From contig NZ_JAFFQD010000040.1 in assembly GCF_016918565.1 (NCBI RefSeq), forward strand, positions 1 through 49,481: 49,481 bases of DNA. The letters are read 5' to 3'. This document shows positions 1 to 8,028 of the stretch, piece after piece. The notes under the pieces are model-generated. The model saw only the letters and a program-made list of their open reading frames with translations, searched no databases and was not told where the DNA came from. Positions within the stretch are counted from its first letter, which is position 1, and every line of letters begins with the position of its first letter. The DNA is from Desulfogranum marinum (GTDB lineage Bacteria > Desulfobacterota > Desulfobulbia > Desulfobulbales > Desulfobulbaceae). The position numbers were made by a program, and so were the translations under genes.

Positions 1-430
1 GAAGGAATTTTCAAATGACAAGCTGAAAAGGATAGCAAAAGTTTGCTTGCCCTATGAACCGATTGTGTTCGCTGATGCGACTGGCTGCGGCCGCCTTTGA
101 AAAAATTGCTATTTATGGACAGACACTTGCTAGGGTTGACGGTATAATCATCAGCATTCAATACAGGCAGTATCACTGGCATGGCAATTCGGTGGGGTGG
201 ATTTATGTTAAAGTGACTTTTCAGGTAAAGGGAAAAGTATCCGTTACTCTGAACCGGTACTGTTTAACTGCGCTTTGGATGTGCATAATCAACCTAGAAA
301 AACGAGAGAATACCTTTGCTTTTGAGGATGATCGTACCCAGGTGGAGTGCTGGGCAATAGTTACCTTTTTAGTAACCACTCGCACAGGTAAGTGGAAACT
401 CCGTGGGTTGCCTGTGAGCAGTTACCCTTG
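1..430. other. No confident gene; left window edge
   Basis: An open frame of 126 codons runs on the plus strand from 54, but it has no recognisable domain, no clear ribosome binding site and a composition unlike the neighbouring genes, so I do not call it. The distal part (343-425) contains inverted ends resembling those of IS66-type elements, described separately. The rest shows nothing I can identify. Confidence 0.4.
343..425. repeat. IS66-like terminal repeat remnants
   Basis: Read on the minus strand, the segment ending at 364 begins GTAACTATTGCCCAG and agrees with the terminal repeat of the 124-bp element at 41219-41342 at 16 of 22 positions. Seven bases further on, 372-425 is a 54-bp imperfect inverted repeat starting GTAAC and ending GTTAC. 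It is flanked by CCTTTTTA (364-371) and CCTTGTTA (426-433), which match at seven of eight bases. GTAA-type ends and 8-bp duplications are typical of IS66. I infer decayed ends, not an active element; a simple hairpin is the alternative. Confidence 0.35.
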
Positions 431-652
431 TTAAAAGGGTTTGTCGTCATCCAGCTCATCTTCCCCAAATTCCATGTCATGCATCATCATTTCCGAGGCA
501 AATTTAAAATAGACCCCTGTTGCCTCAGAAAGGTTTTTGATCAGTTCGCTCAGTTTTATACGCTCTTCCAGATCCTTTGAGGCTGCCAGTTCTTTAATAG
601 CCCTGTTCACTTCCTTTTGCAGTTTTTCCATATTTAACATTAAATCTTCCAT
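431..652 (-). CDS. Small acidic conserved-looking protein
   Basis: A 73-residue cytoplasmic protein with no signal peptide or membrane segment. It is mostly helical in character, rich in Lys, Glu and Leu, with heptad-like spacing over residues 8-45 that suggests a short coiled coil. The C-terminal tail is very acidic (GEDELDDDKPF). I do not recognise a family. Codon choice and the amphipathic pattern look like a real gene, although the ribosome binding site (GAGAGA before the ATG) is weak. It stands alone on the minus strand with no operon partner. Confidence 0.6.
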   Translation of the reverse strand: MEDLMLNMEKLQKEVNRAIKELAASKDLEERIKLSELIKNLSEATGVYFKFASEMMMHDMEFGEDELDDDKPF

Positions 653-882
653 AGTATCTCTCGTGGGAAAGGTTATGGATGCCCCCTGTCACTGTAATAG
701 CCGGTCATCCAGTCATAATTATGCAAGTTAATCAGTTGTAGTCAATTTGGCAGGCTTGGTCAAGTCATGGAAAATGCTTGGTTTCTTTACCAATTTTTTA
801 CTTGTCATTCTATAGTATGATAATTATTTCTGTATATCGGAAGTGATTAATTTTAATGAAAAATTTAAAAAGGAGAATCCTC

Positions 883-1218
883 GTGAAGACTAGACAAAGC
901 AAAAAGATGGGTGCAGTTATTCTTACTATAAGTTTATTGGTTACCCCGGCAACCATCTTGGCCACAGACCTTGGCAAGACCGCTGGATCAATGACGGATA
1001 TGGCAGATCAAGCTGCTGCCGTAGCACAGCAGCTGAATGTGAATACAGCCAGTGTTGATGCTTTGGCGAATATCCCGGGTATTGGGGAGAAGGTGGGGCA
1101 AGCCATTGCCGCCTATCGAGAAGCTAACGGTGCATTTACAAGCCTTGCCGACCTGGTCAATGTGGATGGCATTGATGCGGCATTGCTTGAAAAAATCAAG
1201 CCTTTTCTGTCGATTTAA
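883..1218 (+). CDS. ComEA-like helix-hairpin-helix protein
   Basis: A secreted small protein with a Sec signal peptide (hydrophobic stretch ending in a TPATILA-type cleavage region) and a C-terminal helix-hairpin-helix pair of about 60 residues. The diagnostic pattern is visible: LNVNTASVDAL, then IPGIGEKVGQAIAAYR and the second unit ending in LLEKIKPFL. Family members (ComEA and stand-alone HhH proteins) bind double-stranded DNA at the cell surface or in the periplasm during uptake; the role here is inferred. The longer ORF starts with ATG at 856, but AGGAG at 871-875 sits seven bases before GTG 883, which also gives a proper signal peptide, so I prefer GTG 883. No competence genes are adjacent. 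Confidence 0.85.
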   Translation: MKTRQSKKMGAVILTISLLVTPATILATDLGKTAGSMTDMADQAAAVAQQLNVNTASVDALANIPGIGEKVGQAIAAYREANGAFTSLADLVNVDGIDAALLEKIKPFLSI

Positions 1219-1240
1219 GCAAGACCCATTTTGCCCAAAA

Positions 1241-1270
1241 TGACCGCATCACATTTTTGTGCAGCGGTCA
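1241..1270 (+). other. Stem-loop behind the HhH gene
   Basis: TGACCGC (1241-1247) pairs perfectly with GCGGTCA (1264-1270), and CACA/TGTG pair inside the loop. There is no immediate T run, so it may be an mRNA-stabilising 3' stem or a weak terminator of the upstream gene. Confidence 0.45.
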
Positions 1271-1375
1271 GTTACTTGTTTTACATGAAAAACGTCATTA
1301 ACAAGGTGCTCTCTTCTGGCTATTTGTTTGTGGCTGTCTATCAAACAGAGTATTTTTCAATTATGGCAGAATGTT

Positions 1376-1413
1376 GTCTTCCTGGCAGCATTCGCTGCCG
1401 GCAAAGACTTTTT
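1376..1413 (+). terminator. Rho-independent terminator
   Basis: GTCTT (1376-1380) and GGCAGC (1384-1389) pair with GCTGCC (1394-1399) and AAGAC (1404-1408) around an ATTC tetraloop, followed directly by TTTTT (1409-1413). It lies about 160 bases behind the HhH gene on the plus strand and may also separate it from the convergent gene at 1461. Confidence 0.65.
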
Positions 1414-1460
1414 GCTACCAACGTGTAAAAAACGTTCACATCGGTTTATGATCCTGTAAC

Positions 1461-1763
1461 CTATTTTTCAATGATAATGGTTTGCGTGGATTTCTTAGCG
1501 TTGACCCTTCTTTCCATTTCCGCCTTGGAAAAAGGTTTCCAACCATCAATCACCTTTTGTTCACACCATGGCTGCAGACGCGTGACATCTGGGTTGTCGC
1601 TGAGCAGCATATATTGATCAACGCATATGTTGGTTTGATGAATAACTGCCTTGGCGTTGTATTTGGTGCCATATTTTTCCCTGATACGTTTTTCTTCAGC
1701 CGTGAGTGCAGAGGCAGTTGTCGTAATCAATAAGAGGGTGAGCAGACAGGCGAATGTTTTCAT
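1461..1763 (-). CDS. Small secreted protein, unknown function
   Basis: A 100-residue protein with a clear Sec signal peptide (Lys-containing start, LLTLLLITTTASA, predicted cleavage near residue 19). The mature part is small, basic and charged, with two cysteines (in NICVDQY and PWCEQK) that could form a disulfide in the periplasm. It contains no domain I recognise. It is transcribed alone, convergent with the helix-hairpin-helix gene and divergent from the ATPase at 2047. A function cannot be assigned from the sequence. Confidence 0.65.
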   Translation of the reverse strand: MKTFACLLTLLLITTTASALTAEEKRIREKYGTKYNAKAVIHQTNICVDQYMLLSDNPDVTRLQPWCEQKVIDGWKPFSKAEMERRVNAKKSTQTIIIEK

Positions 1764-2046
1764 GGTCGTATGTTATCTCCTTTTTGAAAGAATGTTTAAA
1801 TTTTCATTGCTTAACAACTATATGTGAACAGCTTTTTGGAATCAAATTGAAAATTTCTATTTATCTGATGAATACACACAGGGAAATATAACTTGAGTGA
1901 GTAGGCAGAAATCAGGCTGCAACCCATTTTCAGCTTTTGGCTGGTCAGGTGCCGGTGTGTGTTAAAAAATAAGTGGCGGATTCCTGTGCATGGTTCTAGT
2001 ATGACTCTATCGTAATATACCATTTTCTTTTGGTCAGGATCACGAT

Positions 2047-4680
2047 ATGGATGGTATCTATTCTATCTCAGCTGCTGAAATACTTGATCGTTTACAGACC
2101 TCGCAGAAAGGACTTTCTCAGCTAGAGGTGGATAAACGTCGACGCCTGTACGGTGCCAACCGTATACAGCACCAACCGCCAGTGTCTGCCTGGCGTATTC
2201 TGATCCACCAATTCACCAGTTTTATTATATATTTGCTACTGTTTGCAGTGCTTTTTTCTCTTGTTCTGAAAGAGTACACGGATGCAATGGTCATCCTTGC
2301 TATTTTGATTATGAATGGGCTGATTGGTTTTGTTCAGGAACTCAGGGCAAACCGGTCACTTGAAGCGTTGCGTAAAATGACCACGATTACGGCAACAGTG
2401 ATCAGGGATAACAAGCGGCTGCGTATTAATGGGGAGCAGCTGGTACCTGGTGATATCGTCTGCCTGGAATCAGGTGACAAGGTTCCTGCTGATGGACGTT
2501 TAATCAATGTGACCCAGTTGGAAGTTGAAGAATCAATCCTCACTGGAGAAAGCCAGGCTGTTCCCAAAATAATAGACCCTTTACCGGTTGAGCTGCCTTT
2601 GGCAGACAGGCGTAATATGGTCTTTTCCGCTTCCTCGATTGTCAGTGGCCGAGGCGTGGCGGTTATTATCGGCATTGGCTTGGACACTGAGGTCGGCAGA
2701 ATTTCGCAGATGATCGCAGCCGCCGAGCATCAACAGACCCCGCTTGAAAGAAGACTCGATACTTTTGGCCGTAAACTAGGGCTGGTGATCACTGGAATCT
2801 GTCTGCTGGTTTTTTGTCTTCTTGTCGGCCGATCCGTTACCGATGGACAGCAGTTGGACATGAAGGTCTTTATCGATTTTTCCTTTGTTGTCATTAGTCT
2901 TGCGGTTGCCGCTGTACCCACGGCACTGCCTGCGGTGGTGACCATTGCGCTGTCAATAGGGACCAAACGCCTGCTTGGAAAAAAGATACTGGTCAGGCGC
3001 CTTACTTCTGTGGAAACCCTTGGCAGCTGCGATGTCATTTGTTCGGACAAGACAGGGACACTGACCAGAAACCGGATGACCGTGGAAAAAGGATGGACCA
3101 TGGAGCGGGAACTTGATCTTAACAGTCCGCCGGAACATAAAAGTTTTTCGTTCACAGAGCGTCTTCTTTTCACCATAGGAGTTACCTGCAACAATGCGGA
3201 ATCCGGCGACCAGTCAGGCGATCATGTGCTTACAGGAAGTCCGACAGAGTGTGCCCTGCTTGTCAGTGCTGCAACTGCAGGTGTAGCTTTCCATGGAGAG
3301 CGTCTGAGTGAGATTCCTTTTGATGCAAAGCGTAAATGTATGAGTGTCCTTGTTCGGACAGAGGGCGGCACGTTTATGCACACCAAAGGTGCTCCGGATC
3401 ACCTTTTGCAAAAATGTGCCTATTTTCAGAAAAATGATAGCAGCAAAGCTGCTCTTACCACAAAAGAAAGAGCCGTTATTACCAAGGCGATAAACGACTT
3501 CGCAGGCCGGTCCATGCGGATTATGGCTTTTGCCTATCGTGAGGCTGAAATCAACGATACTCTGCATGAGACAGGGCTGGTTTTTGTCGGGCTTCAAGCC
3601 ATGATCGATCCCCCCCGTCATGATGTGGCCGTGTCTATCCAGCGTGCAAGAGCGGCATGCATTAGACCGATTATGATTACCGGTGACCATAAAGAGACGG
3701 CAAAGTCGATCGGTGAGCAGATAGGGATCACGGGGAGAGTGTTGACCGGCAAGGAGCTTGACGATATGGATGATGATGTGCTGATCAATGCTGTGCAGAC
3801 CACCGATATTTTTGCAAGGGTAATTCCACACCACAAGTTGCGCATTGTTCAAGCCCTGCAGCAGAGTGATCACGTGGTAGCCATGACCGGGGATGGTGTC
3901 AATGATGCACCGGCTTTGAAAAAGGCTGATATAGGGATAGCGGTCGGCAGCGGAACGGAAGTGGCAAAAGAAGCTGCTGATTTTGTGGTGCTTAACGATT
4001 CCTTTACCAATATTGTTGATGCCGTGGAAGAGGGGAGAGGGATTTATGATAATATCCAGAAATCCATCATGCTGCTCCTGTCCGGTAACCTGATGGAACT
4101 TTTGCTGGTCTTTCTGGCCGTAATTCTGGGATGGAATTTACCGCTCACCGCTTTGCTCCTGTTGTGGATCAATCTTATCACCGATGGTGCTCCGGCATTG
4201 GCTTACACTGTAGACCCTTATAGCAGTGATATTATGCGGAGACCTCCAATTGCTAAAAAGGCACCCATCCTTTCCGGATATCATCTACGGTTGTTGCTTT
4301 TTCTTGGAGTTACTGGTGCATTGATAGGGCTGTTCTGTTTTGAAAATGCAGGGGGGGCCAGGCTTGATCAGGAAGAGCTGGAGCGGGCAAGAACGGTTGC
4401 CTTTACCTATGTGGTTTTTTTTGAAATGCTGCTGGTTTTTGTCATTCGCAGCAGCTACAGGGTACGCTTGTTTACTAATCCATGGTTGTGGAGTTCGGTT
4501 GCATTGTCTCTTCTACTGCAAGGCATTATCCTGTATACTCCAGTTCACCGTCTGTTTGGGGTGGTATCGCTTACCATGGATGAGCTGATACAGCTTGGGG
4601 TGTCTGCAGTTGTATTCGGTTGCTGCTGTTTTATCCCCCTTGGCTGGGCACGGTGGAAAACGGCCTTTTCAAGTGGATGA
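2047..4680 (+). CDS. P2-type cation-transporting ATPase
   Basis: An 877-residue P-type ATPase pump. N-terminal cation-ATPase domain (residues 1-70), two membrane helices, actuator domain with LTGES near residue 168, helices M3-M4, phosphorylation site CSDKTGTLT with Asp near residue 334, nucleotide-binding domain, hinge MTGDGVNDAPALKKADIGIA, and six C-terminal helices. M5 (GNLMELL) and M6 (WINLITDG) keep the Asn, Glu, Asn and Asp that bind Ca2+ in SERCA-type pumps. M4 has PTALP where Ca2+ pumps have PEGL, so the acidic M4 ligand is lost. This makes the transported ion uncertain: Ca2+, H+ and Mn2+ are all possible. It is a single gene, upstream of a convergent redox cluster. Confidence 0.9.
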   Translation: MDGIYSISAAEILDRLQTSQKGLSQLEVDKRRRLYGANRIQHQPPVSAWRILIHQFTSFIIYLLLFAVLFSLVLKEYTDAMVILAILIMNGLIGFVQELRANRSLEALRKMTTITATVIRDNKRLRINGEQLVPGDIVCLESGDKVPADGRLINVTQLEVEESILTGESQAVPKIIDPLPVELPLADRRNMVFSASSIVSGRGVAVIIGIGLDTEVGRISQMIAAAEHQQTPLERRLDTFGRKLGLVITGICLLVFCLLVGRSVTDGQQLDMKVFIDFSFVVISLAVAAVPTALPAVVTIALSIGTKRLLGKKILVRRLTSVETLGSCDVICSDKTGTLTRNRMTVEKGWTMERELDLNSPPEHKSFSFTERLLFTIGVTCNNAESGDQSGDHVLTGSPTECALLVSAATAGVAFHGERLSEIPFDAKRKCMSVLVRTEGGTFMHTKGAPDHLLQKCAYFQKNDSSKAALTTKERAVITKAINDFAGRSMRIMAFAYREAEINDTLHETGLVFVGLQAMIDPPRHDVAVSIQRARAACIRPIMITGDHKETAKSIGEQIGITGRVLTGKELDDMDDDVLINAVQTTDIFARVIPHHKLRIVQALQQSDHVVAMTGDGVNDAPALKKADIGIAVGSGTEVAKEAADFVVLNDSFTNIVDAVEEGRGIYDNIQKSIMLLLSGNLMELLLVFLAVILGWNLPLTALLLLWINLITDGAPALAYTVDPYSSDIMRRPPIAKKAPILSGYHLRLLLFLGVTGALIGLFCFENAGGARLDQEELERARTVAFTYVVFFEMLLVFVIRSSYRVRLFTNPWLWSSVALSLLLQGIILYTPVHRLFGVVSLTMDELIQLGVSAVVFGCCCFIPLGWARWKTAFSSG

Positions 4681-4720
4681 AGATGTTCGTTTGCCAAGAA
4701 TTCAAAGACGTTTGATATGT

Positions 4721-5143
4721 TTATGGTATCTCGGTCAAGGACTCGCCTAAACGAATCGCTTCTGTGGTAAGTTGCTCAACGCGCATGATTTTTTGTTTTT
4801 CGCCGAGCAGGTACGTCATCTGCTCTGCATAAGGGGTACCCTCTTTTGGGGGTACATATTTGTGCATCCACTGCATCATCGAGGCCTGGGCTTCCTGCAA
4901 TTTTTGAATAGCTTCCTGCCACCTTTCTCCACTTGCATTGTTCTTCTTTTGAGCTATCAATTTCTGGAGGTTACTTTCAAGTTCATACATATAGCCCATT
5001 TTTTCCATGGTACGGTCATGGATGCGCATTACTTCGCTTTGCAGCTGTTCAAGCTCCCTCTGTTGGCTGTTTTGGCATCCTGCAAACAGGCCAGGTACAA
5101 GAAGAAGGAAAACGAATACTCTAAAAAGATGATAGCGTCTCAT
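4721..5143 (-). CDS. Small coiled-coil lipoprotein
   Basis: A 140-residue lipoprotein. The signal sequence ends in a lipobox (LFAGC, Cys at about residue 22), so the mature protein should be acylated and anchored in the membrane facing the periplasm. The mature part is almost entirely charged helix (residues 28-110, many Gln, Glu and Leu), consistent with a coiled coil. I do not recognise the family. It is the last gene of a three-gene minus-strand unit behind SCO1 and a cytochrome c, 31 bases after the latter, which suggests a role in periplasmic redox or metal handling. That role is inferred from context only. Confidence 0.7.
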   Translation of the reverse strand: MRRYHLFRVFVFLLLVPGLFAGCQNSQQRELEQLQSEVMRIHDRTMEKMGYMYELESNLQKLIAQKKNNASGERWQEAIQKLQEAQASMMQWMHKYVPPKEGTPYAEQMTYLLGEKQKIMRVEQLTTEAIRLGESLTEIP

Positions 5144-5174
5144 ATCGTTACCTCACAGACGGGAAGTTGAAGAA

Positions 5175-5594
5175 TTATTTTGTATTACGGGCACATTGTT
5201 TCAGCTGGTACTCTACTTGTTCAGGGGTAATCGTGGTTACCTCTGCAGGTCCGCTGGTGGAAAATCGGGAAGTATAGCGGAGCAGAAGGGCTATTTGCTC
5301 GGCATTGAGGGACCTGTTGCCGGGCATGGTTTGATTATAGGTCCCGTTTTGTAAACGGATGGTGCCGGTTAGTCCGTTTTGAATGATGCACGGGAGCTGC
5401 ATCAGTTTTTGATCAAAGTAGGGTGAGCCATGGAGGGCGGGATAAAGACGGCGAAATCCTTGGCCATCCATACCGTGGCAACCACTGCAGTGGGTCTGGT
5501 AAAGTTGCTCTCCGTCATCCGCAGCGGCTGGAGTAAATACTGCGAAGAGCATTCCCACTCCGATGAGCAGAAGGATCAGGTGCCTGATCTTCAT
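5175..5594 (-). CDS. Monohaem class I cytochrome c
   Basis: A 139-residue secreted c-type cytochrome with a Sec signal peptide (cleavage after the PAAA region near residue 25). The single haem site is CSGCH near residue 36, and the likely distal Met ligand lies in the TMPGN segment. The order CxxCH, GxxxxxxYPALHG, MPG and a C-terminal helix (AEQIALLLRY) is that of small class I cytochromes that serve terminal oxidases or dehydrogenases. It starts one base after the SCO1 stop, so the two are almost certainly co-transcribed and translationally coupled. The pairing points to electron supply to, or assembly of, a haem-copper oxidase that is not in this window. Confidence 0.88.
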   Translation of the reverse strand: MKIRHLILLLIGVGMLFAVFTPAAADDGEQLYQTHCSGCHGMDGQGFRRLYPALHGSPYFDQKLMQLPCIIQNGLTGTIRLQNGTYNQTMPGNRSLNAEQIALLLRYTSRFSTSGPAEVTTITPEQVEYQLKQCARNTK

Positions 5595-5595
5595 T

Positions 5596-6189
5596 TTACT
5601 TTTCTCCCTGCAGTCTCCCTATATCTTTAATAAGTTGGTCCACTTCAGCACTGTCTGTTCCGTCGTAATAACCGCGAATGTTCCTGTTTGCATCTATCAG
5701 GCAGAAACTGCCGCTGTGGATGTAGCCGCCGGGAGCCTGGCTCGACTCAACCACTCCCAGCATATATTTTTTGGCCAGGGGATAAATAATGCTTTTGGGC
5801 CCGGTAACCATATGCCACTTACTGGTCTCTATTTGCAAACGCTGTGCAAAGTCGTGGAGCACCTCCACCGTATCATGATCTGGATCAATGGTATGCGACA
5901 ACAACAGGATTGCCGGATTATCAACAAATGCCTCATACACTCTGGTCATTTGGACTTTCATGATCGGGCAGATGGTTGGACAGGTGGTGAAGAAAAAATC
6001 AGCCACGTAAATTTTGCCCTTAAAGGTGGCAGGGGTAACTGTTTGACCATCCTGATTAGTCAGTGAAAAATCTTGATCAAAGGATCCTAGGACAGGGAGA
6101 GGTGGTGTATTTTGTTTGCATCCGGCGAAAAGGAGCAGGCAAAGGAGGAGGGTGCTGACGGCCGTGGTGAAAAATCGTTGTAAGATCAT
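5596..6189 (-). CDS. SCO1/SenC copper-chaperone lipoprotein
   Basis: SCO1/SenC/PrrC family thioredoxin-fold protein, normally a copper-binding chaperone for the CuA centre of cytochrome oxidase or a periplasmic thiol reductase. The copper motif CPTIC is intact, as is the distal His in GYIHSGSFCLID. The open frame extends to 6312, but a start at ATG 6189 gives a typical lipoprotein signal (hydrophobic stretch ending LLLFAGC), so I choose 6189 and a length of 197 residues. No strong ribosome binding site precedes it. It is the first gene of the SCO1-cytochrome c-lipoprotein unit. The oxidase it would serve is not visible nearby. Confidence 0.88.
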   Translation of the reverse strand: MILQRFFTTAVSTLLLCLLLFAGCKQNTPPLPVLGSFDQDFSLTNQDGQTVTPATFKGKIYVADFFFTTCPTICPIMKVQMTRVYEAFVDNPAILLLSHTIDPDHDTVEVLHDFAQRLQIETSKWHMVTGPKSIIYPLAKKYMLGVVESSQAPGGYIHSGSFCLIDANRNIRGYYDGTDSAEVDQLIKDIGRLQGEK

Positions 6190-6354
6190 GTTATTTGATG
6201 AAAGTGTACATGGATCATGTTCTTTTTTTTTGAAATAACAATTAATTGGATAGGTGTAAAGGTAATAGTTTGAAATTATATTGTTTTTATATAAGTGACC
6301 GACGCCTGGCAACAGGTGAATGCAAGGAGCTGCTACAGGAGAATGACTGTTTAT

Positions 6355-7992
6355 TTATTGGGGTACAGAGATATTTTTATCCTGCAGTTTTTGGATTGTT
6401 TGTATGCAACTATTTTTATAGGTGTAGTCTAAACCGTTGACAGCCTGCAGGTGGTCGTCGGCGAGAAAATCAGTGGTGGCGTAATCCCGTACAATACGGC
6501 CCTGATGCATAACCACTGTCCGTTTGGTGAGGTTGCGGATGAAAAAAAGATCATGGGTGATGAGTATTGTCGTGATTGGTAGCTGCTCAAGGAGTTCCAT
6601 AAGCAGTAATGCACTTTGCGGATCGAGGTTGGGAGTGGGCTCATCCAGGATGAGGACAGCGGGCTGCATTGCCAGCACAGCCGCAATGGCCAGTCTTTTC
6701 CGCTCCCCACCGCTCATGTGCAGTGGCACGCGGTCATCATATCCCTCCAGTTGCATGGCGGCGAGTGCCTCTTGTACCCGTTGCTTAATTTTTTGTACGG
6801 GCAGCTTCATTTGCTGGGGACCAAATGCAACTTCCTGCCAACAGGAGGGGCAGAAGAGTTGATCACTGGAGTGTTGAAAAACCATGCCTATATGCCGGCG
6901 AAGTGTACGGCGTCCGGCTTTTGAGAGTGGACAGTCTTGAAACAGGAGGTAACCCTCTCCTTGATGGAGGCCCATCAAACAGTGGGCCAGTGTTGATTTT
7001 CCTGCCCCGTTTTCACCAATAAGTGCCAGGGTGTCTCCCTTATTGATGCACAGGTTGATATCCGATATACCGGGACTGTTGTCGCGATAGGTAAAGGTAT
7101 AGTGTTGGAGTTCAATCAGTGGGGGGGTGGGGAGAGAGGGAGCTGGAAGGTGGCTTTCCCGGCTGTTGTGATCATGGGTATGGTGATGATGGTGATGATG
7201 GTGGTGATGGGATTGCTCATGGTGCGTACCACAGCAGGTAAAGCGGAACATGAAGTTGAGTCCATGGTCGTGCAGATGTGTGGGATCGGATACCAGCTCA
7301 TCCATTGAAAAATCATGGCAAACCCTGCCTTTTGCCAATACAACAGCGCGGGTGCATATCTCATACAAAAAGAGCAGGTCATGGTCTATAATAATGAGCG
7401 TACCCTCAAAACAAGTAAGGAGTTTTTTGAAGATTTGCTCTTGGCGGGGGTCAAGATTGGCGGTCGGCTCGTCAAGGATGAGCACTTCCGGTTCCATGGC
7501 CATAACTGTTGCAAAAGCAGCCCGTTTTTTTTGGCCGTAACTCAGCAGATGTGCCGGTTTGAACAGATACCGTTCCAGGCCCACATTGGTGAGGTTTGTC
7601 CTGACCAGGTGGTCGACTTCTTGTCTGCTTTTTCCTTGGTTCAGAGGGCCGAATGCCACATCTTCGTATAAGCTGTTGCAGAAAAGATGGTTGTCGGGAT
7701 CTTGAAACAGCACACCAACCTTCAAGCGGATGGCTGAAAGATGCTCGCCTGCAAGTGGTTTCCCGTGGTAAAGGAGTTCGCCTTTTTGTACGGGGAGGAT
7801 ACCATTAAAATGCCGAATAAGGGTGGATTTACCCGAGCCATTGTGCCCCACAAGAGCGATACGGTCCCTTGGGCCAATTGCAAGATCGATGTCATGTAAA
7901 GCTGCTGTATTGTCGGGGTAAGTGAAGCAGAGTTGCCTGCACTGGAAAAGTGGAGAAGGAGCTGGAGGAAAAGATCGGCTCATAGGGTGCAT
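6355..7992 (-). CDS. nikO: ECF nickel transporter double ATPase (NikO-NikO)
   Basis: Cytoplasmic energising subunit of an energy-coupling-factor metal importer, here two ABC domains in one 545-residue chain. Domain 1 has Walker A GHNGSGKST (residues 49-57), LSYGQ signature and Walker B VLILDEPTANLD. Domain 2 has GENGAGKST, MSGGE and VLILDEPTPNLD. Both have the Q-loop PDNHLF or SSDQLF typical of CbiO-type ATPases. Between them, near residue 260, is a linker with ten consecutive His residues and further His and Asp, which could hold Ni2+ or Co2+ in the cytoplasm. It is the last gene of the nik operon. CbiO and NikO are normally single-domain homodimers, so the fusion is unusual. Confidence 0.9.
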   Translation of the reverse strand: MHPMSRSFPPAPSPLFQCRQLCFTYPDNTAALHDIDLAIGPRDRIALVGHNGSGKSTLIRHFNGILPVQKGELLYHGKPLAGEHLSAIRLKVGVLFQDPDNHLFCNSLYEDVAFGPLNQGKSRQEVDHLVRTNLTNVGLERYLFKPAHLLSYGQKKRAAFATVMAMEPEVLILDEPTANLDPRQEQIFKKLLTCFEGTLIIIDHDLLFLYEICTRAVVLAKGRVCHDFSMDELVSDPTHLHDHGLNFMFRFTCCGTHHEQSHHHHHHHHHHTHDHNSRESHLPAPSLPTPPLIELQHYTFTYRDNSPGISDINLCINKGDTLALIGENGAGKSTLAHCLMGLHQGEGYLLFQDCPLSKAGRRTLRRHIGMVFQHSSDQLFCPSCWQEVAFGPQQMKLPVQKIKQRVQEALAAMQLEGYDDRVPLHMSGGERKRLAIAAVLAMQPAVLILDEPTPNLDPQSALLLMELLEQLPITTILITHDLFFIRNLTKRTVVMHQGRIVRDYATTDFLADDHLQAVNGLDYTYKNSCIQTIQKLQDKNISVPQ

Positions 7993-8028
7993 TGGCGAAC
8001 GGTTGTTTGGTTGTAGAAGAGAGATCGG

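Noticed and set aside
54-434. 126-codon plus-strand frame at the left edge
   Set aside because: No domain, no ribosome binding site, and it overlaps IS66-like end sequences; composition does not resemble the neighbouring genes.
1811-2023. 70-codon minus-strand frame upstream of the ATPase
   Set aside because: Occupies the promoter region of the ATPase, has no family resemblance and has a low-complexity, unlikely composition.
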